Shown piece by piece: positions 54,573-63,337 of a stretch of 64,000 nt of DNA. Position 1 is the first letter of the stretch. Every line of letters begins with the position of its first letter. The notes under the pieces were generated by a model. That model worked only from the letters and a program-made list of their open reading frames with translations, was not told the origin of the DNA and ran no database searches. The DNA is from Pseudomonas viridiflava (lineage in GTDB: Bacteria; Pseudomonadota; Gammaproteobacteria; Pseudomonadales; Pseudomonadaceae). The stretch covers positions 186,001-250,000 of the forward strand of contig NZ_UWFN01000095.1 in the NCBI RefSeq assembly GCF_900602065.1, given 5' to 3'. Both the position numbers and the translations under genes were made by a program.

Positions 54573-55660
54573 GTGCAAGCATTCCTTTCGATCCTGCGAG
54601 CTACGACAGTCAGCTCCAGGCCAAAGTCGACCGCCTGCGTGAACTGCTCGCGCCGTTCGACGCGCCCGAGCCTCAAGTCTTCGATTCGCCTACGGCCAAC
54701 TATCGGCTGCGCGCCGAGTTCCGCCTGTGGCGCGAAGACCAGAAGCGTCACTACGCGATGTTCACACCGGGCGACAACAAGAACCCGATCCTGCTTGATG
54801 GTCTGCCTATCGCCAGCCTGCGCATCAACGCCTTGATGCCGGTGCTGCGCGACCGCTGGGAAGCCAGCAAGGTGCTCAACCACAAGCTGTTCCAGGTGGA
54901 CTTTCTGACCACGCTGGCGGGCGATGCGATGATCACGATGTGTTATCACCGCCCGCTGGACGATGAGTGGATGGCCGAGGCAGAAACGCTTGCCACCGAG
55001 CTGGACGTGAGCCTGATTGGCCGCTCCAAAGGCCAGCGTCTGGTGATCGGTCGTGACTACGTGACTGAAGAACTTGAGGTCGCCGGTCGCACCTTTAGTT
55101 ACCGTCAACCTGAAGGCGCGTTCACTCAGCCAAACGGCACCGTGAACCAGAAGATGCTCGACTGGGCCTACGCCGCGTTGGGTGATCGCGAAGATGATTT
55201 GCTGGAGCTGTATTGCGGCAATGGTAACTTCACCCTGCCGCTGGCGACCCGCGTGCGCAAGGTGCTGGCGACCGAGATCAGCAAGACTTCGGTAAACGCG
55301 GCATTGAGCAACCTGGCCGACAACGCTGTGGATAACGTCACGCTGGTGCGCTTGTCGGCGGAGGAGCTGACTCAGGCCCTCAATGAAGTGCGTCCGTTCC
55401 GCCGTCTGCATGGCGTGGACCTGAAAAGCTACGACTTCGGCAGCGTCTTCGTCGACCCGCCTCGCGCCGGTATGGACCCTGACACGTGTGAGCTGACTCG
55501 CCGCTTCGAACGCATCCTGTACATCTCCTGCAACCCGGAAACCCTGGCCGCGAACATCGCCCAACTCAACGACACGCATCGTGTCGAGCGTTGCGCGCTG
55601 TTTGATCAGTTTCCGTATACGCACCATATGGAGTCCGGGGTGTTGCTGGTACGCCGCTAA
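54569..55660 (+). CDS. trmA: tRNA (uracil54-C5)-methyltransferase
   Basis: 363 residues from the ATG at 54569. SAM-binding [24 protein letters not shown], and the catalytic Cys in [15 protein letters not shown]. The N-terminus [28 protein letters not shown] is TrmA-typical, and there is no TRAM or Fe-S domain (which would mean RlmC/RlmD). It makes ribothymidine 54 in the T loop of tRNA. Translationally coupled to the purine permease. Confidence 0.95.
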   Translation: MSASIPFDPASYDSQLQAKVDRLRELLAPFDAPEPQVFDSPTANYRLRAEFRLWREDQKRHYAMFTPGDNKNPILLDGLPIASLRINALMPVLRDRWEASKVLNHKLFQVDFLTTLAGDAMITMCYHRPLDDEWMAEAETLATELDVSLIGRSKGQRLVIGRDYVTEELEVAGRTFSYRQPEGAFTQPNGTVNQKMLDWAYAALGDREDDLLELYCGNGNFTLPLATRVRKVLATEISKTSVNAALSNLADNAVDNVTLVRLSAEELTQALNEVRPFRRLHGVDLKSYDFGSVFVDPPRAGMDPDTCELTRRFERILYISCNPETLAANIAQLNDTHRVERCALFDQFPYTHHMESGVLLVRR

Positions 55661-55682
55661 TCCTTTCCTCTGGAAACATACC

Positions 55683-55775
55683 CTGTGGGAGCGAATTCAT
55701 TCGCGAATACGGTAGAACAGACGATAAACAGGTATCGAATGTACTGGCCTCTTCGCGAATGAATTCGCTCCCACG
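55683..55775. repeat. REPIN, TGGGAGCGAATTCATTCG type
   Basis: Inverted pair, arms GTGGGAGCGAATTCATTCGCGAA and TTCGCGAATGAATTCGCTCCCAC, perfect complements. Confidence 0.92.
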
Positions 55776-55795
55776 GGTGTTTTACCTAACCTTCG

Positions 55796-56791
55796 TTACA
55801 ACGCCTTTATCTGCCCAATCCCCACAGCCTTAGGCCCCTCACCAATCCCGTTCTCCAGCGGTGCGCCAAATTCATCAAGGCTGATCTGGAAACGATCACC
55901 GGGTTGAGTCTTCACGCCATCGGCAAACGACAAAGTTGCGGTGCCAAAATAGTGAATGTGCACATCTCCCGGACGCAGGAACTGCGAGTACTTGAAGTGG
56001 TGATACTCAAGGTTCGCCAGGCTGTGGCACATGTTGTCTTCGCCACTCAGGAACTCCTTCTCCCAGAGCACCTGCCCGTCACGCAAAACCCGACTCATGC
56101 CGGACAGATGACGCGGTAGTTCGCCAACCCGCAACTCCGGGCCATACGCGCAATAACGGAGTTTGGAATGTGCCAGATACAGATAATTGCGGCGCTCCAT
56201 GACATGGTCTGAAAACTCGTTACCCAAGGCATAACCCAACCGATACGGCTGGCCGTCGTCGCCGATAACATAGAGTCCGGTCAGCTCCGGTTCCTCGCCC
56301 GCATCTTCAGCAAATGACGGCACCGGAAAATCGGCCCCGGGCCGCACAACGATGCTGCCGTCGCCTTTGTAGAACCACTCGGGTTGAGCACCGACCTGAC
56401 CGGCCGCAGGCTTGCCGCCCTCGATGCCCCACTTGAAGATCTTCATGGTGTCGGTCATGCCCGCTTCGACCTGACCGTCATGCTGATGCATCTTGTCCCG
56501 TGCCGAAGCGCTGCCCAAGTGAGTCAGGCCGGTGCCACTGATCAGGCAATGCGCCGGATCTTCATGATCCAGCGGCGGCAGGACTTGCTGGTTTTGCAGC
56601 AGAGAGGCGTAAGCCGAACCGGGCTCGGTGCCACGACTGGCCACTTCATCGGCCAGGCTTTTACCGGCGCGAATGGCTGTAAGAGCCAGTTCGCGGGTGC
56701 TTTGGGTTTCACGTACGACGTTGACCCGGTCACCGTCGACGACGCCGACCTGGCGTTGACCGGATTGGGTTTCAAATTGGATAAGGCGCAT
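55796..56791 (-). CDS. AraD1/GguC-family (fumarylacetoacetate-hydrolase fold) sugar-acid enzyme
   Basis: 331 residues from the ATG at 56791 (MRLIQFETQSGQRQVGVVDGDRV); the longer frame to 56938 reads into a REP. AraD1/GguC branch of the FAH superfamily: SGTGLTHLGSASARDKMH, KIFKWGIEGGKPAAGQVG. The metal-site region is EEPELTGLYVIGDDGQPYRLGYALGNEFSDHVMERRN, with the FAH-type EPE. FAH-fold enzymes hydrolyse or dehydrate 2-keto-3-deoxy or 2,4-diketo acids. It lies downstream of the dehydratase gene, from which a REPIN separates it. Reaction inferred, not shown. Confidence 0.8.
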   Translation of the reverse strand: MRLIQFETQSGQRQVGVVDGDRVNVVRETQSTRELALTAIRAGKSLADEVASRGTEPGSAYASLLQNQQVLPPLDHEDPAHCLISGTGLTHLGSASARDKMHQHDGQVEAGMTDTMKIFKWGIEGGKPAAGQVGAQPEWFYKGDGSIVVRPGADFPVPSFAEDAGEEPELTGLYVIGDDGQPYRLGYALGNEFSDHVMERRNYLYLAHSKLRYCAYGPELRVGELPRHLSGMSRVLRDGQVLWEKEFLSGEDNMCHSLANLEYHHFKYSQFLRPGDVHIHYFGTATLSFADGVKTQPGDRFQISLDEFGAPLENGIGEGPKAVGIGQIKAL

Positions 56792-56813
56792 GGTTATCTC
56801 CACAGAATTAGAT

Positions 56814-56945
56814 CTGTAGGAGTGAGCTTGCTCGCGATCGGCTGCGCAGCAGTCGTAAACCCTACAATTCGGTTCCGCCTGACACACCACATTTACCGCT
56901 TTTGCTGCCGGTTCCCGGCAGATCGCGAGCAAGCTCACTCCTACA
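56814..56945. repeat. Long REPIN, GTAGGAGTGAGCTTGCTC type
   Basis: Inverted pair with a longer spacer (132 bp overall), set between the dehydratase stop and the AraD1-family start, where it may separate the expression of the two genes. Confidence 0.88.
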
Positions 56946-56953
56946 ATCGAGCA

Positions 56954-58129
56954 TTACTCGATAATGTTGAAATCGCTCAGGTACTCATCGGAGATTTCCA
57001 GCCCCAGGCCCGGCTTGTTGTCGTCCAGCTGGATATACCCGTTGACCGGCTGCGGCTCGCCCTTGAACACGTAGTAGAACAACTCGTTACCCACCTCGAC
57101 GTCGAATACCGGGAAGAACTCGGCCATCGGCGAGGCGGTAGTGGACATGGTCAGGTGATAGTTGTGCATCTGCCCGGCATGGGGGATCACCGGCACTGAC
57201 CACGCTTCGGCCATGGCGTTGATCTTGCGGGCGGCGGTGATACCACCGACGCGGTTGGTGTCGTACTGAATCACGTCTACAGCGCGGCGCTCCAGCAGAT
57301 CCTTGAAGCCGTACGAGGTGAATTCGTGCTCGCCGCCGGAGATCGGCATGATGCCCATCTTCTTCAGCTCGATATAACCTTCGATGTCATCAGCGATCAC
57401 CGGCTCTTCGAGCCAGCGCGGCTCGAACTCTGCCAGTTTCGGCAACATGCGGCGGGCGTATTCCAGGGTCCAGCCCATGTAACACTCAAGCATGATGTCC
57501 ACGTCCGGGCCCGCCAGGTCGCGCAGGGCCCGCACTTGTTCGATGTTACGGCGCATGCCCGCAGGGCCGTCTTTCGGGCCATAACCGAAGCGCATTTTCA
57601 ACGCGGTGAAGCCTTGATTCAGGTAACCCTGGGCTTCTTCGAGGAACAGATCCAGGTTGTCGTTGGCATAGAGCTTGGAGGCGTAGGTCCAGATTTTTTC
57701 CTTGGTCCGGCCGCCCAGCAGCTTGAAGACCGGCTTGTTCACCGCCTTGCCCATGATGTCCCAGATGGCAATGTCGATGGCCGAGATAGCCGCCATGCCG
57801 ATACCTTTACGGCCCCAGGCGTGGCTCTGGCGATACATTTTTTGCCAGATGTATTCGTTGTCGAACGGGTCTTCGCCAATGGCGATGGGGGCCAGGTAAG
57901 TGTCGATGATTTCTTTGGCCACACGCGGGGCCAAAGCGCAGTTACCGATACCGACGATACCGCTGTCAGTCTCGACTTCGACGACCAGCCAGCCATGGAA
58001 ACGGAACGAACCCATGGCGTCGCCACGTTCGAAAAGGATATCGCTGGCGTTGGTGCAGAAGTGCGCTTGAGGGGGTACGACTTTGCCTTTCCATTCGAAG
58101 ACACGGGTACGGATCGCTTTGATTTTCAT
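56954..58129 (-). CDS. Enolase-superfamily sugar-acid dehydratase, L-rhamnonate-dehydratase-like
   Basis: 391 residues from the ATG at 58129 with AAGGA upstream. Capping domain then TIM barrel. Metal and catalytic sites by analogy to E. coli RhmD: MLECYMGW (the first ligand is Glu where RhmD has Asp), WLEEP, SGGEHE, and the His base in VIPHAGQ paired with Asp in [37 protein letters not shown] and [11 protein letters not shown] are RhmD-like. It should dehydrate a sugar acid to a 2-keto-3-deoxy acid. First gene of its unit; a 17-bp operator-like dyad lies 135 bp upstream. Confidence 0.82.
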   Translation of the reverse strand: MKIKAIRTRVFEWKGKVVPPQAHFCTNASDILFERGDAMGSFRFHGWLVVEVETDSGIVGIGNCALAPRVAKEIIDTYLAPIAIGEDPFDNEYIWQKMYRQSHAWGRKGIGMAAISAIDIAIWDIMGKAVNKPVFKLLGGRTKEKIWTYASKLYANDNLDLFLEEAQGYLNQGFTALKMRFGYGPKDGPAGMRRNIEQVRALRDLAGPDVDIMLECYMGWTLEYARRMLPKLAEFEPRWLEEPVIADDIEGYIELKKMGIMPISGGEHEFTSYGFKDLLERRAVDVIQYDTNRVGGITAARKINAMAEAWSVPVIPHAGQMHNYHLTMSTTASPMAEFFPVFDVEVGNELFYYVFKGEPQPVNGYIQLDDNKPGLGLEISDEYLSDFNIIE

Positions 58130-58263
58130 GGGCTGCTTTTCCTTATGTGCCGGTATGTCCTGCATGGCGCGGGACCGGCTTTTTGTAGTTGTTGATCGAC
58201 AGGTCGATGGGGAAATTTAGCCAGCTGCGAGAGGTGTCGGCTAATCACTTATGCGTATCCAGT

Positions 58264-58280
58264 GATAGCTTGGGGTGATC
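58264..58280. promoter_or_regulatory. Operator-like dyad, copy 1 (dehydratase promoter)
   Basis: Plus strand GATAGCTTGGGGTGATC; its reverse complement GATCACCCCAAGCTATC aligns with the copies at 61907 and 62122 (13 of 17 shared with the latter's core, allowing the central bases). It lies 135 bp upstream of the dehydratase ATG. Confidence 0.55.
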
Positions 58281-58350
58281 GGTTTGGAGGGATGTTGGGC
58301 GCGAGAGTTATAGGTGCGCCCAAAATTCTATCGCGAAGAAAACAGAGATC

Positions 58351-58441
58351 CTGTAGGAGTGAGCTTGCTCGCGATTTGGTATACCTGTCGCTAAATCTGG
58401 TGACTGAAACAACGCTATCGCGAGCAAGCTCACTCCTACAG
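58351..58441. repeat. REPIN, GTAGGAGTGAGCTTGCTC type
   Basis: Inverted pair with perfect arms, between the dehydratase promoter and the end of the PdxA-like gene. With the operator and terminator it accounts for 58130-58509. Confidence 0.9.
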
Positions 58442-58452
58442 ATCCTCGTTAA

Positions 58453-58492
58453 ATAAAAAACCGCAGACCGTTGAGAAAACCGGTCTGCGGCA
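58453..58492 (-). terminator. Rho-independent terminator of the MFS-lactonase-PdxA operon
   Basis: Perfect stem CCGCAGACCG/CGGTCTGCGG with loop TTGAGAAAAC (plus-strand reading), flanked by six A on the left, i.e. TTTTTT on the minus strand. It begins 18 bases past the PdxA-like stop. Confidence 0.92.
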
Positions 58493-58509
58493 AAAAAGTT
58501 TCGGTTGAA

Positions 58510-59514
58510 TCAGTAAGAATGTCGCCCCATCCGGCAAGCAATTTCAAACGCCTGACGAATCGCGCCGACATTGGCCTTGCCCTGCCCGGCGATATCAAAC
58601 GCGGTGCCGTGTGCGGGCGTGGTAATCGGAATCGGCAAGCCGCCCTGCACCGTCACGCCACGGGAGAAGCCCATCAGTTTGATCGCGATCTGCCCCTGGT
58701 CGTGATACATGGTCACCACCGCATCAAAGGCACTGGCATCGCCTTGCACCTTGAGGAAAATCGTGTCGCCGGGGTACGGGCCATCCGCGGCAATGCCCTG
58801 ATCCTGCGCGGTCTTCACGGCAGGGCCAATGATGTCCAGCTCTTCACGGCCAAACGAGCCATTGTCGCCGTTGTGCGGGTTGAGGCCGCAAACGCCGATG
58901 CGTGGACGCTCCAGGCCGTTGCGTTTGAGCGCCGTGTCAATCAGACGGATCGCCTCAACCACACGATTCTGGTTAAGCATGCCCGGCACCGCGGACAGCG
59001 CCACGTGAGATGTCACGCGGGAAGTCCAGAGGTTATCCAGCACGTTGAACTCACAGAACGGCCCGTCGAAACCCAACAGTTCGGCAAACCAGTGCAGCTC
59101 GTCACTGTGCGCCATACCTGCCATGTGCAGCGAGGTCTTGTTCAGCGGGCCAAACAAGACCGCATCGGTGGTTTTGGCAGCAGTCAGCTCAACGGCAATT
59201 TTCAGTGTGTCGAGGCAATAACGGCCGCCGATGGCACTCGATTCGCTACGCGGGAACTCTCCTGCCGCGTCACCGCGATAGTTGAAGAACAGCGGCGTGT
59301 CGTCGGTGAAGTTCAGGTCTTGCAGGGACTCAATCTGGCGATAAGGAAATTCCTTACCGGCGATCTGCATGCCGCGCTGCATTTCGGCTTCGTCGGCAAT
59401 CAGGATCACCTGCGCCTGGCTGCGCACCTGTGGCTCGGCCAGAAGGCGGGCAATCAACTCAGGACCAATGCCTGCCGGGTCACCCAGTACCATCGCAATT
59501 CGGGTCTTGCTCAT
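58510..59514 (-). CDS. PdxA-family dehydrogenase (PdxA2-like) in a sugar-acid operon
   Basis: 334 residues from the ATG at 59514. Isocitrate/isopropylmalate-dehydrogenase fold of the PdxA family: VLGDPAGIGPELIAR, FGPLNKTSLHMAG; metal His in MAHSDELHW, CGLNPHNGDNG and TMYHDQGQIAIK; TTPAHGTAFDIAGQGKAN. It differs from housekeeping PdxA in context: it overlaps the lactonase gene and ends an operon with a sugar-acid carrier. PdxA2 relatives oxidise phosphorylated or free hydroxy acids such as erythronate-4-phosphate, but no DUF1537 kinase gene is present. An NAD-dependent step of sugar-acid breakdown is inferred. Confidence 0.82.
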   Translation of the reverse strand: MSKTRIAMVLGDPAGIGPELIARLLAEPQVRSQAQVILIADEAEMQRGMQIAGKEFPYRQIESLQDLNFTDDTPLFFNYRGDAAGEFPRSESSAIGGRYCLDTLKIAVELTAAKTTDAVLFGPLNKTSLHMAGMAHSDELHWFAELLGFDGPFCEFNVLDNLWTSRVTSHVALSAVPGMLNQNRVVEAIRLIDTALKRNGLERPRIGVCGLNPHNGDNGSFGREELDIIGPAVKTAQDQGIAADGPYPGDTIFLKVQGDASAFDAVVTMYHDQGQIAIKLMGFSRGVTVQGGLPIPITTPAHGTAFDIAGQGKANVGAIRQAFEIACRMGRHSY

Positions 59515-60467
59515 GCTTGATTCCTCATCTGTTCGGGCCACGTCTGTGCAGTGGCTGAAGGCTCGCAACGGTAGATACGTCGCGCGTTGCTGTAAAAAAG
59601 CTGTTGCTGGTCGGCGACAGGCAAATCGCGAACGATCTGTTTGAAGCCGCTGTAGATGTCGTCAAACGAGCCGCACAGGCTGTCGACCGGAAAGTTACTG
59701 GCGAACATCGCCCGGTCTGCGCCAAACATTGCGATGATTTCCTGAACGATCCACGCGTTGTCCTCGGCGCGCCAAGGTTTGCCTGGCAGCCCAAGACCGG
59801 AAATCTTCACCACGACATTAGGCTGCTCGGCCAACCGGCTCATGGCGGCATGCCAACCGGCCAATCCCTGCTCGCTGCGATCAGACGGCAGCCCGGCATG
59901 ATTGAGAATGATCGTGGTGAGCGGGAAATCCCGGGCTAGCCGCTCGGCTTCAGGAAGATTCCACCAGGGCGTCTGCAAATCAAAATGCAGGCCCAGCCCG
60001 TGCAGAACGGCAAAGCTACGCCGCCAGTATTCGTCGCTCATCAGGCTCAGTTGCGACCCCACCTGCTCAGGTGATGTCGGCCCTCCAGGCTTGTGCCTGA
60101 CGCTGCGCACGCATTGAAACGACGCCTGAGCACGCAACAGATCCACTGCATCCGAATGATCCAGCCACGCTTGCGCGACAATCGCATTGGGCACCCCGTA
60201 ACGTGCGGCGAGTTGCTCGACGAAGCGCGTCTCGCCAATCGGGTCACGCGGATCCCATTCGGTTTCGACGTAGACGGTCTGCACCACCTGATGCTCGCCC
60301 ACATCGCCGAAATATTCTGGCGGCAAGTAACGGCGTTTGATCGCGGAGTAATCACCGTAGCGAAACGGGATGTTGGCTTTCGGGGCCAGCCACGGATGAT
60401 GATTGACCTGCGGATCCCAGAAATGATGGTGGGCATCGACAATCGGCCCGCTCCACAACTCAGACAT
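59511..60467 (-). CDS. Amidohydrolase-2 family lactonase (COG3618)
   Basis: 318 residues from the ATG at 60467 (MSELWSGPIVDAHHHFWDP). TIM-barrel hydrolase with the N-terminal metal motif DAHHHFWD, a mid-barrel His (TTIILNHAGLPS) and the C-terminal Asp region (FASNFPVDSLCGSFDDIY). COG3618 members hydrolyse L-fucono-, L-rhamnono- and related sugar lactones. It overlaps the MFS gene by eight bases and the PdxA-like gene by four, so the three are tightly coupled. A lactonase just before an acid dehydratase step suits non-phosphorylative sugar oxidation. Confidence 0.83.
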   Translation of the reverse strand: MSELWSGPIVDAHHHFWDPQVNHHPWLAPKANIPFRYGDYSAIKRRYLPPEYFGDVGEHQVVQTVYVETEWDPRDPIGETRFVEQLAARYGVPNAIVAQAWLDHSDAVDLLRAQASFQCVRSVRHKPGGPTSPEQVGSQLSLMSDEYWRRSFAVLHGLGLHFDLQTPWWNLPEAERLARDFPLTTIILNHAGLPSDRSEQGLAGWHAAMSRLAEQPNVVVKISGLGLPGKPWRAEDNAWIVQEIIAMFGADRAMFASNFPVDSLCGSFDDIYSGFKQIVRDLPVADQQQLFYSNARRIYRCEPSATAQTWPEQMRNQA

Positions 60468-61809
60468 CCGCCACCTCCTGTTGCCCATCCAGGCTGATAA
60501 ACAAGGTGGCCAAAACAAACAGTGCCGCGCAGAAGGCAAAGAATGCGAGCACTGCACCGAAGCCACCGAAGAACTGCAGGATCACTCCGACCAGAATCGG
60601 CACGAAGATCCCGCCGATACTGCCCGCCAGGTTCATCACACCGCCGATCAGACCGACTCGGGCCGGTGCAGCGAGCAAGGCCGGGAAGCTCCAGTACAAG
60701 CTGCCCCACATCAGAAAGAACGCCGTCATCGCCAACAGGCCGACGGCCGCAAACGGATCAGTGAGGGTCGGCAACAGTACCAGCGCAGCCAGTGCAATCA
60801 GCCCGGAGAAGGTCAGCAAACCTTTGACCGCCAGCCCTCGGCGCACGCCTTTGCGAATCAGGCCGTCACACAGAAAACCACCGGTCAGCGAGCCGAGCGC
60901 GCCGCAAATGAAGATCACGAAGGTTGCTGCGCCAATGCCCTTGATATCAAAACCGCGGGCCTGAGCCAGATAGCTCGGCCCCCAGGTCAGCAAACCGAAA
61001 TAAACCATCGCCCAACTGGAGCGTCCGACCAGCAAGCCGGTCAGCGAACGTGCAGCAATGCCCAGACCTTTGACCGGCGCGCGCGCGGCCTCTGCGGCAG
61101 GCGTGGCGCGGCCCGCATTGATCTTGTCCAGCTCGGCCTGATTGACCTGCGGGTGCACCGATGGATCATCACGCAGATAACGCCAGGAAACCCAGCCCAA
61201 CAACAAGGTCGCGACCCCTGCGATGACGAACGCCATACGCCAGGAGTCCAGCGTTGCAATCAGATAAGCAATGATCAAACCACCGAGCGCTACGCCCAGC
61301 GGGCTACCGCTGTCCATCATCACGGCGCCACGGCTGCGCTCGCTGGGGGCCAGCCACAGGGAAATCAGCTTGCCGCCCGAAGGAAACAACGGCGCCTCCG
61401 CCGCCCCGAGAAACATCCGTGCAAACAGCAGCGAAACGCCGCCCGTAGCGAAGCCTGCCAAGACCTGGAAAGTCCCCCATAAACCGGTGGACCAGGTGAT
61501 GACGCGACGCGGACCGAATCGGTCAATCATCCAGCCACCGGGAATCTGCAACAGCGCATACGCCCAGAAGAAACTGCTGAGGATCAGGCCCTGCATGCTC
61601 GGCGACAGCTCGAATTCCTTGGCGATGGTCGGCATGGCGATGGACAGGGAGACCCGGTCGATGAGGTTAACCATGGTCAGCAGAAAGATGATGGCAAAAA
61701 TCCGCCAGCGCACCGAAGTGGCTCGCGCTGTGGTGGCGACTGCCGGATTGCCGGTAGCTGCAGAGGCACCTGCGTCAGACAGATGCAAGGGGGCACTGGA
61801 ACGATCCAT
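60460..61809 (-). CDS. MFS transporter, anion:cation symporter (ACS) family
   Basis: 449 residues, twelve helices. ACS family (GudP/GarP/phthalate type): RWRIFAIIFLLTMVNLIDRVSLSIAMPTIAKEFELSPSMQGLILSSFFWAYALLQIPGGWMIDRFGPRRVI, ERSRGAVMMDSGSPLGVALGGLIIAYL. These proton symporters import sugar acids such as glucarate or galactarate. First gene of MFS-lactonase-PdxA; GGTAAG lies upstream of the ATG, and an operator-like dyad 98 bp upstream. The cluster therefore carries two unrelated uptake systems, this and the Tct one. Confidence 0.87.
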   Translation of the reverse strand: MDRSSAPLHLSDAGASAATGNPAVATTARATSVRWRIFAIIFLLTMVNLIDRVSLSIAMPTIAKEFELSPSMQGLILSSFFWAYALLQIPGGWMIDRFGPRRVITWSTGLWGTFQVLAGFATGGVSLLFARMFLGAAEAPLFPSGGKLISLWLAPSERSRGAVMMDSGSPLGVALGGLIIAYLIATLDSWRMAFVIAGVATLLLGWVSWRYLRDDPSVHPQVNQAELDKINAGRATPAAEAARAPVKGLGIAARSLTGLLVGRSSWAMVYFGLLTWGPSYLAQARGFDIKGIGAATFVIFICGALGSLTGGFLCDGLIRKGVRRGLAVKGLLTFSGLIALAALVLLPTLTDPFAAVGLLAMTAFFLMWGSLYWSFPALLAAPARVGLIGGVMNLAGSIGGIFVPILVGVILQFFGGFGAVLAFFAFCAALFVLATLFISLDGQQEVADV

Positions 61810-61906
61810 GGTGCTTACCTCGTTTTTATTGTTTTTGTAGGTGTTGCTGTGGCGCTCACTATCAGAGGCGAACCGATAACCGTCTAATCAAAAAAATACA
61901 TACGGT

Positions 61907-61923
61907 GATAACCCTTGGATATC
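61907..61923. promoter_or_regulatory. Operator-like dyad, copy 2 (MFS operon promoter)
   Basis: GATAACCCTTGGATATC fits GATAnCCnnnGGnTATC exactly. It lies 98 bp upstream of the MFS ATG. An extra half-site GATAACC sits at 61875-61881, 32 bp away (three helical turns). Confidence 0.65.
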
Positions 61924-61958
61924 GCTAAGACCACATGGCTTCTTGGCAAACATTGAAA

Positions 61959-62049
61959 CTGTAGGAGTGAGCTTGCTCGCGATTGGATCTATCAGTCGAC
62001 TTCAACATGAACTGACTGGACGCCATCGCGAGCAAGCTCACTCCTACAG
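61959..62049. repeat. REPIN, GTAGGAGTGAGCTTGCTC type
   Basis: Inverted pair placed between the two divergent operator copies at 61907 and 62122. REPs are uncommon in divergent promoter regions, so this one may affect or insulate the two promoters. Together with the two dyads it accounts for 61810-62263. Confidence 0.9.
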
Positions 62050-62121
62050 TCCGACTTCTTCGGCAGCCCAGAAAAACCTTTATCCCCAGATATCACTGAC
62101 ACGCCTCCAAACTCGCCAACC

Positions 62122-62138
62122 GATAACCCCAGGCTATC
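62122..62138. promoter_or_regulatory. Operator-like dyad, copy 3 (tctC promoter)
   Basis: GATAACCCCAGGCTATC fits GATAnCCnnnGGnTATC exactly, with one further matched pair outside (C...G). It lies 126 bp upstream of the tctC ATG. Confidence 0.65.
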
Positions 62139-62263
62139 GGTGTATCCAATGTTTTGAGTAGACGCCGCCGCGATAGCTTCCCACACTCGACCCAAGATTT
62201 GCCGGTCCCTGCATCAGGCAAATCGCTCAAAAAACAATTACAAGAAATAGAGGTTTCATCATC

Positions 62264-63277
62264 ATGCGAACCGCATCCCTTCGACGCGCGTCCCGTTTTC
62301 TGCTCGGCTGTTCACTCGTTTGCGCCGGCACTCTTCCCGCTCTGGCCAATGCCTGGCAACCCGACAAGAACGTTGAAATCATCGTCGCTGGCGGCCCAGG
62401 TGGCGGGACTGATCAGCTCGGTCGTCTGATCCAGTCAATCATCACCACTCACAAGCTGCTGGACGTCAACACCGTGGTGCTCAACAAAGGCGGCGGCAAC
62501 GGCGCCGAGGCATTTCTGGACCTCAAAATGTCCGAAGGCGATGCAGACAAGCTGGTGATCGGCACCAACAACATTTACCTGCTGCCACTGGTCTCCAAGC
62601 TCGGTTATCAATGGCAAGAGCTGACCCCGGTCGCCGCCGTTGCTGAAGACGACTTCATTCTCTGGACCTACAAAGACGCACCGTGGAAAGACGCCAAGAG
62701 CTTCTACGAGACGGTCAAGGCCGACCCGTCCAAACTGCGCATGGGCGGCAGCCAGTCCAAAGACGTGGATCAGACCCTGACCTTGCTGCTGAATAAAACC
62801 ACGGGCAGCAAACTGGTTTACATCCCGTTCAAAAGCGGTAGCGAAGCTTCTACACAACTGGCTGGCAAACACATCGCCGCCAACGTGAACAACCCCAGCG
62901 AAAGCATCAGCCAGTGGCGCGGTGATCAGGTCCAGCCGCTGTGCGTATTCAGTAAAGAGCGCATGGGTTACACCGAAAAAGTCGCCGGGGACAAATCCTG
63001 GGCCGACGTACCGACCTGCCACGAGCAAGGGCTGGGCGTTGAGCAATATCGCTTCCCGCGTACCGTGTTCATGCCCGGCAAAGTGACTGCCGAACAACGC
63101 GCGTTCTATACCGAATTGATGCGCAAAGTCTCCGAAGCGCCTGAGTTCAAGGCCTACGTCAAACAGAACGCACTGGTGCCGACCTTCCTCGAAGGCGAGC
63201 AACTGAGCGCCTACATCCAGCAGGACACGGCCCGCGTTACCCCGGTGTTCAAGGACGCTGGCTGGTTGCGCGAGTGA
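62264..63277 (+). CDS. tctC: Tripartite tricarboxylate transporter substrate-binding protein (TctC/Bug family)
   Basis: 337 residues, ATG at 62264. Signal peptide MRTASLRRASRFLLGCSLVCAGTLPALANA, then the Bug-family ligand-binding protein: KNVEIIVAGGPGGGTDQLGRLIQ, KGGGNGAEAFLDLK, IPFKSGSEASTQLAGKHIAANVNNPSES. The fold binds a carboxylate end of the ligand through two buried waters and backbone groups. It delivers ligand to TctAB in the inner membrane. First gene of tctCBA, with an operator-like dyad upstream. The name gives the family, not proof of tricarboxylate as ligand; a sugar acid is more likely from context. Confidence 0.9.
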   Translation: MRTASLRRASRFLLGCSLVCAGTLPALANAWQPDKNVEIIVAGGPGGGTDQLGRLIQSIITTHKLLDVNTVVLNKGGGNGAEAFLDLKMSEGDADKLVIGTNNIYLLPLVSKLGYQWQELTPVAAVAEDDFILWTYKDAPWKDAKSFYETVKADPSKLRMGGSQSKDVDQTLTLLLNKTTGSKLVYIPFKSGSEASTQLAGKHIAANVNNPSESISQWRGDQVQPLCVFSKERMGYTEKVAGDKSWADVPTCHEQGLGVEQYRFPRTVFMPGKVTAEQRAFYTELMRKVSEAPEFKAYVKQNALVPTFLEGEQLSAYIQQDTARVTPVFKDAGWLRE

Positions 63278-63295
63278 ACTGACTGATCAGGCCCC

Positions 63296-63319
63296 ACTGC
63301 CGGGTGTTCGCCCGGCAGT
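63296..63319 (+). other. Intercistronic hairpin between tctC and tctB
   Basis: Stem ACTGCCGGG/CCCGGCAGT (9 bp) with loop TGTTCG, followed by TATATCC rather than a T-tract. Probably a stabiliser or partial terminator that makes the binding protein more abundant than the membrane subunits. Confidence 0.7.
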
Positions 63320-63337
63320 TATATCCGGAGGTGTTCC

